NCBI RefSeq assembly: GCF_014640115.1
Contig: NZ_BMGI01000003.1
Span: forward strand, 62,001-126,000
DNA length: 64,000 nt
Direction of reading: 5' to 3'
Source: Sinisalibacter lacisalsi
GTDB taxonomy: Bacteria; Pseudomonadota; Alphaproteobacteria; Rhodobacterales; Rhodobacteraceae
The position numbers and the translations under genes were made by a program. The notes under the pieces are model-generated. The model was not told where the DNA came from. It did not search any database and saw only the letters and a program-made list of their open reading frames with translations. Below, piece by piece: positions 27,894-37,298 of the stretch; position 1 is the stretch's first letter, and every line of letters starts with the position of its first letter.

Positions 27894-30800
27894 CCAGTGG
27901 GGCGAACAACGCCAGTTCGGCCGCGATCATCTTGTCGCGGGCGCTCTGCTGGCGCACCCGTCTGGCGGCGGCGCGCGACTTGCGGCGGAAGGTTTCGGGG
28001 TTTTTCCAGATCTCCGTTATCGCCCGGGCGAGGCCATCGGCATCGTCGGGCTCGGCGAGGTAGCCGCAGGTTTCATCCACGAACTCCGGGATCGCGGCCA
28101 CCCGGCTGGTGACCGGAACAAGGCCCGAACTCATCGCCTCGTCGCGCGAGACGCCCTGCGTGTCTGTTCGTGAGGGAACCAGGAAGACCCCGTAATCACG
28201 GTGCAGCGCGGCGATCTGCGCCTGGGTCAGGAACCGCTTCTGGCAGGTGACGTTCGGCAAACCGGCCAAGGGCGCGGTGATCTCGTCGAACAGCGGCCCA
28301 TCGCCGATGATGCGGAACTCCAGATCCTTGAAGAAATCGCGCCGTTGCAGCGCGAGAATGGCCGCGACCGTCAGGTCATTCGCGTAGGTGCGCGATGCGA
28401 AAGGCCGGATCGACAGGATCTTGCCGCGATGGCGGGTCGTCTTCCGGCGATAGGCAAACAGGCTGTCGTCGATCGGGTTGTGGATGATCTCATATTGTTC
28501 GGGTGGGCAGACGACCTGCAGATCCTCGAAGACCTCATCGGCAAGATACTGCGAGACGAAAACGAAATGCAGGTTTTTCGGCAGCGGCGCGAAGAGGCTG
28601 CGCCAGAACGCGAGGCGCGCCTCGCTCGCCGCCCTGGCCTTGGCCAGTTCCTCCTCTGTGGTATGGTTGAACGCGCGTCGCCACCAGGGCTGAACCTCGG
28701 CCCCGTGCACCCAGACGGTGACGCGCACGCGCCCGATGTGGTGCGCAAGCACCTCCCACATGGCCGGGCTGAGGAAATGGACCAGAACATGATCGTAGGC
28801 GCCCGAGGCAAGCAGGGCGTCGAGTTGCTCGGCCGACCCCGTCATGCAGTCGACGTTCTGGAATTCATGCCAGGTCAGATCCTGATCGGGCCGCAGCCGG
28901 TAGATGTCGGGGGTGATGCCCCCGAGGTCGCGATAGGCGCGCACCCGACTGTGGACGAAGCCGTTGCGGTAAAGATCGTCGTAGGACGGGTAATGATTGG
29001 TGAGCAGCAGCACCCGTGAGCGCGAGAGGATCGGGCGCGGGGGCGGGCGATGATGGCCGAGAACAAGGCCCTGCAGGCGGCACCGCCCGCTGCCGCGCAG
29101 GCGGACGCCGAGGCGGACGAACCGCGTTTCCTCTGGCGGGTCCAGCACCGCATTGCGATTGCCGACCAGCATCTGGTGGCCCAGTTTCGTCTCCTGCGCG
29201 TCATGCCAGACGACAACGAACATTGTATGAAGCCCCGGGCCGACCATGGGAAAGATCCGTTGCGCTCCCTCCGGTCCGCGCAGGTCCGAGAGCGGGCGGA
29301 GCCCTTGTTCGTAGATGTAGACATGCTCCTCGTCGTCGAGTCCGCTCACGATATCCAGCGCGCCGACAGCATCGGTGGACCAGCTGATCTTGCCCGCTTG
29401 CGGCAGCGTCATGTTCGCAGCCAGGTCTGCCCCCGTCAGCCGTGGCGCGTCTGGTTCAGGTTCTTCCGTCGGCCTGATCGCGTCGGCGAAAGCGGCGAGG
29501 TCCGGCTCGGCAATGCCAAGGTCCAGATCCTGCGGATCATCCACCGCGGCGGCTACGCCGCCGGCGTCGGCCGCTTCCCGTGCCCCGTCTTCGCAATAGC
29601 CGAAGGGGTCGAGCGCCAGCAGCCCCTCCCCCTCGGCCGATGCGCGAGGCAGGTTGTCGAGCCACTCTGTGAGCCGGTCTTGCGGTGCCCAGTCGCTCCG
29701 GATCAGAGACCGGCGCAGCGCGAGCGCGCAGACCGGCACATAGGCCGGGCCATCGACGCGCGTAACTGCGCCATCTTCGCCCAGCCGGTGATAGCCGGCT
29801 TTGCCCAGAACCGGCGCGTGGCTGTAGCGCGCGGCAAGGATGAGGTCGGTCAGGTATTCGGGGCCGTAGTAGTCCGCCGATACGAAGCCCGCGAGCCAGT
29901 CGCCCGGGGCGGCAAGGTCGGCGAGGCGCATCCCCGCCGCAGCCTCGGGCGCGATCCGCCGCAGCGAAACGCCCGGCTCGGTCTCCGGCAGCGGGATATC
30001 GTCGGGGATCACGAGCACCCCGTCGAGGCCTGCGAAGCTCTGGCGGGCGATCTGCGCGAGAAGCGTTTCCGCCTCGGCGTGGCTATCGGCCCGGGCCAGC
30101 ACGGTGACCCGGGGCAGGGCGGCGGGATCGCGGGTGTCGAGCCCGGCAAAGCGGGCAATGCGCGCAAGCCGGTGGCCATAGGTATGTTGCGACATCACCT
30201 TGCGCAGACCGATCAGCCGCAGCCGCTCCCCGAGGCCGGTTTCGTCCTGTTTGCGGATGCGGCGAAGGGCTTCCGCGCCGCTGTCGGTCGCGATCACCAG
30301 ATCGCCGAACATCCGCCGCAGACCGGCGGCGTAATTGCTCACCACCCGGGTATTGCATGCCAACAGCTCGTAGACCCGGCGGGCGAACATGCTTTGCGAA
30401 TGCTTCACCGAATTCAGGTTGATCCCGAGCGCATAGCCCTTGTAGGCCCGGTCGATCTGCGAGGGCGGCAGGCTGCCGACGATGTGGTGCCGGTAGGCTT
30501 GCGGAAACATGTAGTCGGGATGATCCTTGCCGTGGTTGCGGTCGAAGATCTCGAAAGGCCGGTGCCCGGTCAGGCTGGAGAGGAACTCGTCGAGGTCGCG
30601 GGTGCGGTCGGGGTAGCGGGTGTAATAGGCGCCGGCAAAGCAGAAGGCATCCTTGCGCGGTTCGCTTTCGATTGGGTTGTGGATCTCGGGCTGGCAGGCG
30701 AAGGGCAGCAGGTGCACCCGGTCATGCCCCAGCGCGGCCTTGTAGCGCGCGATGCAGTCGACATCGGTGGTGAAGACGTGATCGAATTTCTGCGCGGTGG

Positions 30801-32712
30801 TCAGGAAGGTTTCGAAATGAACCGGGTCTTCCTTGTTCCAGAAAGCGGTTGGAACACCATGTTGCGCGCACCATGACAGGATGCCCTGAACCTCGGAACT
30901 GAGCTGGCCGACCTTCGGCCCCCATGCCTCGTCAAGCCCCCGCCAGGCGGATTCGACGAGCAGGATCTGCGGGCGAAACGCCTCGAGTTCCTGCGCCCAG
31001 CCGGTTACCGAAAGCTGTTGCAGGTCACATTCCGGGGCGTAACCGAGCGCGGTGAACTCATCCATGATGACGGCGGCCCGCAAAGGGCTGCGCACCACGT
31101 TCGCCGCGCGCGCCCGAAGCTCCGCGCCGTCGATGCCGCTGCGGGCAAGCTGCAGCAGGCGCACCTCGCGCGAAGACAGGTTCAGTCCCTCGACGACCGG
31201 CGCGAGGATCTCGAGCGCCGCCGCGCCCGCGCCGCTTTCGATCAGCTTGAAGCCGAGCCGTCGGGCGCTGAGGGCGTCGGGCGCGAAGGCGTGCACCGTG
31301 GCCAGCAAGGCAAGCGCCTGATCCGGCTGCGTGTCGTCCAGTTCGTCGGCCAGTTCGAGCCAGCGCCGCGCCACGTGATCCGGCTCCACGGCCAGGGCCT
31401 GCAACCACGCCGCCATCACTCGGGGCGTTTGGCCGCTCTCCAATGGGGAAGCGGGCGCCCTTGCCGGGATGGCCCAGTGCGCGCGCAAACGCCGCGCCAG
31501 GTCTTCGACATCGTCCTGCAGCGATCGGGCTTCGCGCTCCGCCGCATCGGCGCGGCGGGTTTCGGCGTCGCGCAAGGCCTGGGTTTCGGTCAGGCTGCGG
31601 GTGGCACTTGTCGCCCTCCATTCGGCCTCGTCCAGCGCGGCAAGAAGCCCTGCATTTGCGGCGCGGAACTCCGAGAGCTCGGCCGCCCACGCCGCGCGCT
31701 CGGAATCCCGTTCCGAGCGCGCTTCTCGCAACTGCGCCGTCACGGTGCGATACTTGGTGCGGGCTGCCTCCAATTCCTCGCCAAGCGCGGCGGTTTCGCC
31801 TGTGAGCGCGGCTACCCTGGCCTTTTCCCCCTCCAGATCGGCGACTGCCTGTCGCAATCGCGCGCTGTCCCTGCGGGATTTCGCCCGGGCCTCCTTCAAT
31901 TCCTCGCCGGTATCCTCCAGCTTCGCCCGGAGCTGCCGAAGCTTCTCCGACTGGCGGATTGCCTTGCGCGCATCCTCTGCCCGCAGTCGGGCCTGCGCTT
32001 CGGGCGGGGCGGTCTCCGCCGGCAGGAAAAGATGCGTCGGGGTTGCGTTGAACGTGTTCCAGAACACGTAATCATGGCGGCGGAGAAGCTCCGCAACAGC
32101 CTGAAAGCTCTCTTCCGTGGCGCTTTCGACGTAGATGATGGGGCGGTTCCCCGAGATCAGCTTTTGCGCGCCTTCGAGAACCGCAAGCTCCATGCCCTCG
32201 ACGTCGATTTTCATCATGTGGATGCCGTCGCCCGGCGCGGCCTCGTCGAGCGTGACAACGGGTATCTCGCCCTGTCCAAGCGTCAGGGCCTGCGCGCCGA
32301 GATTGTCGGGCCGGAGCGATGTGAATGCGGCGCTTTGCGCCTTGGCCCCCACCCCCACGGCGTGAACCCTGATCCCGTCCGCAACGCCGTTGATCCGCGC
32401 ACTCTGTTCAAGGGCCTCGGCGAGGTGGGTGTTGGGCTCGAACGCGAGCACGCGGCAGCGGCACACGGCCGCGAGGTAGAGGGCGTGATTGCCGACGTTC
32501 GCGCCAACGTCGATGACCAGATCGCCCGGCGATACCCGCTCGGCCATGTCGCGCAGCATCTCGAGTTCGTAGGGCACACCGGTTTCGAACAGCTTTTTCT
32601 GGATGTAATCGGTGGCGTGATCCGGCACCGCGATCTGGTAGGTCGTGCCGCCGTCCGACAAGGTGGCGACGGCGATATCCGCGGTCTCGATGCTGCGGAG
32701 CCAGGTGTCCAT
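27874..32712 (-). CDS. Giant multidomain FkbM methyltransferase / CgeB-like / GT2-like / GT4 protein
   Basis: 1612 residues from ATG 32712, two bases after the upstream stop. Modules in order: FkbM methyltransferase (about 45-235; VIDVGANVGNHALYLA at 66 and MKIDVEGMELAVLEG at 167); coiled coil (240-420); helical TPR-like region (430-545); CgeB-like glycosyltransferase (555-830; NKEDPVHFE, FAGAYYTRYPDR, FARRVYELLACN); GT2-like domain (840-1010) whose acidic motif is reduced to SADYYGP; linker with an acidic stretch; GT4 glycosyltransferase (1200-1600; HNPIDDSLF, DTQGVSRDEAMSSGLVPV). It probably adds and O-methylates sugars at the membrane face. The domain calls are from motifs; specificity is unknown. 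Confidence 0.82.
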   Translation of the reverse strand: MDTWLRSIETADIAVATLSDGGTTYQIAVPDHATDYIQKKLFETGVPYELEMLRDMAERVSPGDLVIDVGANVGNHALYLAAVCRCRVLAFEPNTHLAEALEQSARINGVADGIRVHAVGVGAKAQSAAFTSLRPDNLGAQALTLGQGEIPVVTLDEAAPGDGIHMMKIDVEGMELAVLEGAQKLISGNRPIIYVESATEESFQAVAELLRRHDYVFWNTFNATPTHLFLPAETAPPEAQARLRAEDARKAIRQSEKLRQLRAKLEDTGEELKEARAKSRRDSARLRQAVADLEGEKARVAALTGETAALGEELEAARTKYRTVTAQLREARSERDSERAAWAAELSEFRAANAGLLAALDEAEWRATSATRSLTETQALRDAETRRADAAEREARSLQDDVEDLARRLRAHWAIPARAPASPLESGQTPRVMAAWLQALAVEPDHVARRWLELADELDDTQPDQALALLATVHAFAPDALSARRLGFKLIESGAGAAALEILAPVVEGLNLSSREVRLLQLARSGIDGAELRARAANVVRSPLRAAVIMDEFTALGYAPECDLQQLSVTGWAQELEAFRPQILLVESAWRGLDEAWGPKVGQLSSEVQGILSWCAQHGVPTAFWNKEDPVHFETFLTTAQKFDHVFTTDVDCIARYKAALGHDRVHLLPFACQPEIHNPIESEPRKDAFCFAGAYYTRYPDRTRDLDEFLSSLTGHRPFEIFDRNHGKDHPDYMFPQAYRHHIVGSLPPSQIDRAYKGYALGINLNSVKHSQSMFARRVYELLACNTRVVSNYAAGLRRMFGDLVIATDSGAEALRRIRKQDETGLGERLRLIGLRKVMSQHTYGHRLARIARFAGLDTRDPAALPRVTVLARADSHAEAETLLAQIARQSFAGLDGVLVIPDDIPLPETEPGVSLRRIAPEAAAGMRLADLAAPGDWLAGFVSADYYGPEYLTDLILAARYSHAPVLGKAGYHRLGEDGAVTRVDGPAYVPVCALALRRSLIRSDWAPQDRLTEWLDNLPRASAEGEGLLALDPFGYCEDGAREAADAGGVAAAVDDPQDLDLGIAEPDLAAFADAIRPTEEPEPDAPRLTGADLAANMTLPQAGKISWSTDAVGALDIVSGLDDEEHVYIYEQGLRPLSDLRGPEGAQRIFPMVGPGLHTMFVVVWHDAQETKLGHQMLVGNRNAVLDPPEETRFVRLGVRLRGSGRCRLQGLVLGHHRPPPRPILSRSRVLLLTNHYPSYDDLYRNGFVHSRVRAYRDLGGITPDIYRLRPDQDLTWHEFQNVDCMTGSAEQLDALLASGAYDHVLVHFLSPAMWEVLAHHIGRVRVTVWVHGAEVQPWWRRAFNHTTEEELAKARAASEARLAFWRSLFAPLPKNLHFVFVSQYLADEVFEDLQVVCPPEQYEIIHNPIDDSLFAYRRKTTRHRGKILSIRPFASRTYANDLTVAAILALQRRDFFKDLEFRIIGDGPLFDEITAPLAGLPNVTCQKRFLTQAQIAALHRDYGVFLVPSRTDTQGVSRDEAMSSGLVPVTSRVAAIPEFVDETCGYLAEPDDADGLARAITEIWKNPETFRRKSRAAARRVRQQSARDKMIAAELALFAPLAMVFPD

Positions 32713-32714
32713 CG

Positions 32715-33977
32715 TCAGCCCCCGCGTTGTCTGGTCAGGAGCCGTTTCAGGCGGCGAAGCGGCCGGGTGATGCGCCATGACCTGCTGTCATGCAGGGCGC
32801 GGATCTTCGCCTTGTGGCGCGTGCGGTCGGCGGCCTTTTGCGCTCGCAGGTCCTTGAGCTTCACGTCGGCGGATGCGCGCGCGGTTTTGGCGGCCGTGAG
32901 CGCGCCGCGCAGTTTCACGGCGTCTTCCTCGAGCCGGGCAACTTCGCCGGTCAACCTGTTGCGTTCGCTTTTCAGCGCTGCGTTTTCGTGGCGAAGCGCG
33001 ACAACACGCGCGGTTTCGGCGCTGCTCGTCGTCTCGAGCTCGGCCAGGCGGCGGTTTGCCTCCGTCATGGCCTCCTGCAACGCCTCGCTTTCGGCCTTCA
33101 AAGCCGAGGCTTCGGCCCTCGATTGCTGAATGTCGGCCGAAAGCCGTTGCCGATCCGCGTCCCGCTCGCGCAGTTCGCGCGCCAGCCCTTCGCGCCGCAG
33201 CGCATCAACCAGACCTTCCCCGAGCCGGCTGAACACCTGCCGGGCGATGATCTGCGTGGATGCGTCGCCGATTTCGGGGACGAGGCTGGTCAGGCGGTCG
33301 GGCTGGTCGCGCCCCGCAAGGATGACGTCGAGCTGGCCGCGCCCGGCCGACATCGGCCCGGATATAGATGGCCGGCCCGGCGGCGTGATCCGGCTTCGCC
33401 GCAAAGCGCCGTGGCGGGTGACACGCTCGGGCTGACAGACGAGAATGACCGCGCGCTCCGAGAGCGATGGCAGCCACTCTTCGGTCAGCGTGGCAACCTG
33501 GTCTTCCGGTATCGGCGCGTTCAGCACGAGCAGGTCCAGATTGCCGGAGACGAGCGCGCCGGCCTCGGAGGGCTCGTTGCGGGCCAGCACCGAAAAATCG
33601 GCATAGTGCGCATCGTGATCGCGCTGAAATCGTTCGGGAAGCAAAGGCGCCTCGTCCGCCCCCGCAAGGCCGATCATCGAACCGCGCGCCCCCAATCGCT
33701 CGATGGATTGGCACAGCGTCATGTAGACGAGCCCATCCCCTAGGCCGACCTGGACGACGGAGTCCGGTTGCAGCGTTTCCATCAGCCAGAACAGGTAGGG
33801 CACCTGCGCCAGCATCGGCGAGTCGACCACGCAGCGCGGACGCCAGAAAATCGCCGGACTGGAGAAGGGGAGATAAGGTTCCTGCCCGACGGGAACCGGG
33901 GCGTGCCCTGGCCCGAAGGCGATCTCCGCGCCCGCCGCCGGCTTTGCGGTGCTTTCCTGCATGTTCCGGATGTTCAT
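32715..33977 (-). CDS. SAM-fold protein with coiled coil and basic tail (paralogue of 20807-21880)
   Basis: 420 residues. The N-terminal domain (about 30-250) aligns by eye with the protein at 20807-21880: PYLFWLMETLQPDSVVQVGLGDGLVYMTLCQS in place of PFLFWLVETIRPRRTVQLGLGDG. A coiled coil spans about 270-395, and the tail reads SRSWRITRPLRRLKRLL. It precedes the giant gene by two bases, so the two are cotranscribed. No catalytic motif is recognisable; it may scaffold glycosyltransferases or be a methyltransferase with an unusual core. Confidence 0.7.
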   Translation of the reverse strand: MNIRNMQESTAKPAAGAEIAFGPGHAPVPVGQEPYLPFSSPAIFWRPRCVVDSPMLAQVPYLFWLMETLQPDSVVQVGLGDGLVYMTLCQSIERLGARGSMIGLAGADEAPLLPERFQRDHDAHYADFSVLARNEPSEAGALVSGNLDLLVLNAPIPEDQVATLTEEWLPSLSERAVILVCQPERVTRHGALRRSRITPPGRPSISGPMSAGRGQLDVILAGRDQPDRLTSLVPEIGDASTQIIARQVFSRLGEGLVDALRREGLARELRERDADRQRLSADIQQSRAEASALKAESEALQEAMTEANRRLAELETTSSAETARVVALRHENAALKSERNRLTGEVARLEEDAVKLRGALTAAKTARASADVKLKDLRAQKAADRTRHKAKIRALHDSRSWRITRPLRRLKRLLTRQRGG

Positions 33978-34094
33978 CGTTCTGCCCCCGCTTGAAAATG
34001 CCGTGCCGGAAACCCGACCGCGCTCGTCGGCCGGCCGTTCCTTCCCGAACGCTTTCTGCCCGCCTTGGGAGGAATGGCGCCGCTCGGATGATCG

Positions 34095-36011
34095 TCACAC
34101 GATGAAGTCATGAAAATCCTTCCGCCCCCCGATGAGCTTTCCGCTTTGCTTGTATTGGTCGTCGTCCACCCGCCAGGTGTGGTGCGCCAGGTCCGCCGCG
34201 CGGTATTGGATGAAGTTGAAATGATCGGCGGAATAGACCGTGCCGCCGGCGGCCTTCGTGCGCTTGATCAGGTCGGTGTCTTCGCCCTGCGACCGATCCG
34301 CGAAAGGCAGCTTTTCCAGCCACGATTTCCGGCAGACGAAGGTCGCCCCGGCGATGAAGGGCGCCGGGTGCACGTGCTCGTGGCCGGGGTTGCGCAGCAG
34401 CAGCGTGTCGGAGCCTTCCAGCCAGACCGGAAACGTCCACTTCCCGGCAAGATCCGCGCCCGAGAAGTCGAAGGTCAGGATCATGTCCTGCAGGTAGTTC
34501 GGGAAATACCAGTCGTCATCGTCGAACTTGGCGACGAATTCGCCTTGCGCGGCTTCGACGGCGGCGTTGAGCTTCGACCCAAGCGAGACGTTTTCGGAAA
34601 ACCTGAGCACGGTCACGTTCTCGATGTTCGGCGCCGCCGAAATGCGCCGGACGAGTTCGGCGATCCTGTCGTCCGGCCAGCTTTCGCGCAGCGCAAAAAC
34701 CACCTCAATGCGCGGATAGGTCTGGCGCGCGATGTTTTCGACGATGCGGTCGAGAAACGTCCAGCGCTTCGTCGACGTCACGATCGTTGCCAACGGCCGG
34801 CGCAGGTCGGTTGACTGGCCCAAGGCGATCTCGCGGATCAACGCGCCGCGATGGGCGTATTGATGGTGAAGCGCAACCTCGCGGATACCTTTCTGGCTGG
34901 TCTTCCACCAATGGCGCTCGTTCTCGAGCAATCGGCCCACTTCGCGCCGGGCCTCCTGCGCGGTCGTCGCGGTGGCCACGATACCGGGGAAATACCGCTC
35001 CAGCGCCTTCGACGGCGCCGACACGACAGGGGTGCCGCTCGCCAGCAACTCGTACACCCGGCGCGCCATCATCGTCGGCGAAGTGACGATGGTGTTGACG
35101 TTCAGGAACACCTTGAAACGCCGGTAGAGCTGCGTCATCTCGGCGAAATCCACCGCCGGGCGGATGAAGGGCCGGAACCGCTCGGGAAACTGGTAGCGCG
35201 GGCTTTGCTGCGCCGACATGCGATCGTAGATCGTGCCGTCGAAATCGACGATCGGCTCGAGCATGAACTCCATCTGCCGCGCGCGTTCCTCGTGCCCCTC
35301 GGAATAATACGACCCGGCGAAGCACAGGCTGCCCTGCGGCTTGCGCACCCGGTTGACCGGATTGGTCAACGCCATGTTGGCGGCGAAGGGCAGGGCCGTT
35401 ACGCTCAGCGCATTGGTCCGGGCCCGGTATTCCGCCACCATGTCTTCATCGGTGGTGAAGATGTGATCGGCGTATTGCATCACCGGCAGGAATTTCTCGA
35501 AGTGAAGCGGGTCTTCCTTGTTGATCATCACGATGGGCGCGTCGGCGGATCGGCGCAGGTATTCGAGCAGCCGCAGCAGCGCCTGTGCGTTCGCGTGTTT
35601 CAGGCCCGGCGAGGTGCAGGCATAGCGCCAGTCGCTCGCGTGGCCGCTCCAGATGCTTTCGATCAGCACGAAATCGAAATCCGCCCTTGTGGCCTGCTGC
35701 AGCGCGGCCTCGCGCTCGAAGCGGGTGGTGGCGAACGCGCCCGACCAGTTCAGATCGCTGATCGGATCGAGAATGGTCATGCAGCTTGGCGGCTGCCGCC
35801 GGATCGTGCCGTGGCGCGCCCAGTCGCTCGGGTCCGGCCGCGCCGTTCCTGTCTGCGCCGCGATCTGCGCCTTCAGGCGGATCCGGGGCATTGCCTTTGG
35901 CTCGGCGGCGAGCTCCGCAAGCAAGGTCTCGGCCGAGGCCGCCCGCCCGGATTTCAGGAGGAAATGAGCGGCGGTCGTGAGCGCGTGGGCGGTCTGGGTA
36001 TCCTTCGGCAA
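34095..36011 (-). CDS. CgeB-like / GT2 bifunctional glycosyltransferase
   Basis: 638 residues. A short helical N-terminus is followed by a CgeB-like module (about 85-385; MINKEDPLHFEKFLPV, FAGSYYSEGHEERA, MARRVYELLASGTPVV). A GT2 domain follows (about 405-610) with an intact DDDDWYFPNYL metal motif at 497-507 and an acceptor-side SQGEDTDLIKR. The layout is a smaller version of the centre of the 1612-residue protein, whose GT2 module has lost the acidic motif. Likely adds sugars to the surface polymer. Start ATG 36011, 12 bases after wecC. Confidence 0.85.
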   Translation of the reverse strand: MPKDTQTAHALTTAAHFLLKSGRAASAETLLAELAAEPKAMPRIRLKAQIAAQTGTARPDPSDWARHGTIRRQPPSCMTILDPISDLNWSGAFATTRFEREAALQQATRADFDFVLIESIWSGHASDWRYACTSPGLKHANAQALLRLLEYLRRSADAPIVMINKEDPLHFEKFLPVMQYADHIFTTDEDMVAEYRARTNALSVTALPFAANMALTNPVNRVRKPQGSLCFAGSYYSEGHEERARQMEFMLEPIVDFDGTIYDRMSAQQSPRYQFPERFRPFIRPAVDFAEMTQLYRRFKVFLNVNTIVTSPTMMARRVYELLASGTPVVSAPSKALERYFPGIVATATTAQEARREVGRLLENERHWWKTSQKGIREVALHHQYAHRGALIREIALGQSTDLRRPLATIVTSTKRWTFLDRIVENIARQTYPRIEVVFALRESWPDDRIAELVRRISAAPNIENVTVLRFSENVSLGSKLNAAVEAAQGEFVAKFDDDDWYFPNYLQDMILTFDFSGADLAGKWTFPVWLEGSDTLLLRNPGHEHVHPAPFIAGATFVCRKSWLEKLPFADRSQGEDTDLIKRTKAAGGTVYSADHFNFIQYRAADLAHHTWRVDDDQYKQSGKLIGGRKDFHDFIV

Positions 36012-36023
36012 GCTGCCACCCCC

Positions 36024-37298
36024 TCAGCTCGAATGGCCGGCCCAGACGCCGCGCGTGTCGATCAGCCGGGCGGCTTGCGGGACCGGCATTGCCTTGAAGT
36101 CGTCGTGGTCGACGAGGAGGACGATGATGTCGCTCTCGTTCACCGCTTCCGATGGGCGCGCGAGGCGGGCCCTGGTGGCGAGGACGGGCGGCAACTCCTC
36201 GATGAAGGGCTCCACGATGTCGACCTGGCCGGGGTAGGCCTCGGCGAGGCGGGTGGCGATTTCCAGCGCGGGGCTTTCGCGCAGATCGTCGATATTGGCC
36301 TTGAAGGCGAGGCCGAAGCAGGTGATGCGCGGCAGCGCGCCGGTTTTCGCCACATGTTCGTCGGCCGCCTTTCGCGCCTTCGCGATGACCCAGTCGGGCT
36401 TGGCGTCGTTGATCTCGCGCGCCGCGCGGATCAGGCGCGCGTCTTCCGGCGCCTCGCTCACGATGAACCAGGGATCGACGGCGATGCAGTGCCCGCCCAC
36501 GCCCGGACCGGGTTGGAGGATGTTCACCCGCGGGTGGCGGTTGGCGAGCTGGACCAGTTCCCAGACGTTGACGCCAAGCTTGTCGCAGATCAGCGACAAT
36601 TCGTTGGCGAAGGCGATATTCACGTCGCGGAAGCTGTTTTCGGCGAGCTTGGCCAGTTCGGCGGTGCGGCAGTCGGTTTCGATGCAGGCGCCCTCGACGG
36701 CAAGGCGGTAGAGCTTGGCTGCGCGGTCGGCGCAGGCTTCCGTCATCCCGCCGATGACGCGATCGTTGCTGACGAGCTCGCTGAGCGCGTGGCCGGGCAG
36801 GATGCGTTCGGGGCAATGGGCGATGCGGATGTCGGAGGCTTCGCCATGGGCCTGGGGAAAGGTGAGGTCGGGGCGGTCTTCAGCCAGCCAGCCCGCCATC
36901 CGCTCGGTGGCGCCCACCGGGCTGGTGGATTCGAGGATGACGAGATCGCCGGGCTTGAGCACGGGCGCGATCGAATGGGCCGCGGATTCGATGAAGGAAA
37001 GATCGGGCACGAGGCCGTCATCACCGGCAAGGAACGGGGTCGGCACCGCGATGAGAAAGGCGTCGGCGGGTTCGGGCACGGTGGTTGCGCGCAGGCTACC
37101 CGCCTCCACGGTGCGGCGCACCGCGTCGTCCAGCCCGGGCTCGACGATGTGGGTCTCGCCTCGGTTGATCGTCTCGACGGTGACCGGGTCGATATCGAGG
37201 CCCACCACCTTGATCCCGCGCAGGGCGAAAATCACGGCCGTCGGCAGCCCGATATAGCCAAGGCCGACCATGCAGACCTTGTCAAAGCCCGCCGTCAT
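36024..37298 (-). CDS. wecC: UDP-N-acetyl-D-mannosamine dehydrogenase
   Basis: 424 residues of the UDP-glucose/GDP-mannose dehydrogenase family. The NAD-binding loop is [17 protein letters not shown] (12-28) and the catalytic Cys lies in [13 protein letters not shown] (near 265). The C-terminal domain has [18 protein letters not shown]. It oxidises UDP-ManNAc to UDP-ManNAcA. Immediate coupling to the 2-epimerase gene (4-base overlap) supports WecC rather than another UDP-sugar dehydrogenase. Confidence 0.92.
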   Translation of the reverse strand: MTAGFDKVCMVGLGYIGLPTAVIFALRGIKVVGLDIDPVTVETINRGETHIVEPGLDDAVRRTVEAGSLRATTVPEPADAFLIAVPTPFLAGDDGLVPDLSFIESAAHSIAPVLKPGDLVILESTSPVGATERMAGWLAEDRPDLTFPQAHGEASDIRIAHCPERILPGHALSELVSNDRVIGGMTEACADRAAKLYRLAVEGACIETDCRTAELAKLAENSFRDVNIAFANELSLICDKLGVNVWELVQLANRHPRVNILQPGPGVGGHCIAVDPWFIVSEAPEDARLIRAAREINDAKPDWVIAKARKAADEHVAKTGALPRITCFGLAFKANIDDLRESPALEIATRLAEAYPGQVDIVEPFIEELPPVLATRARLARPSEAVNESDIIVLLVDHDDFKAMPVPQAARLIDTRGVWAGHSS

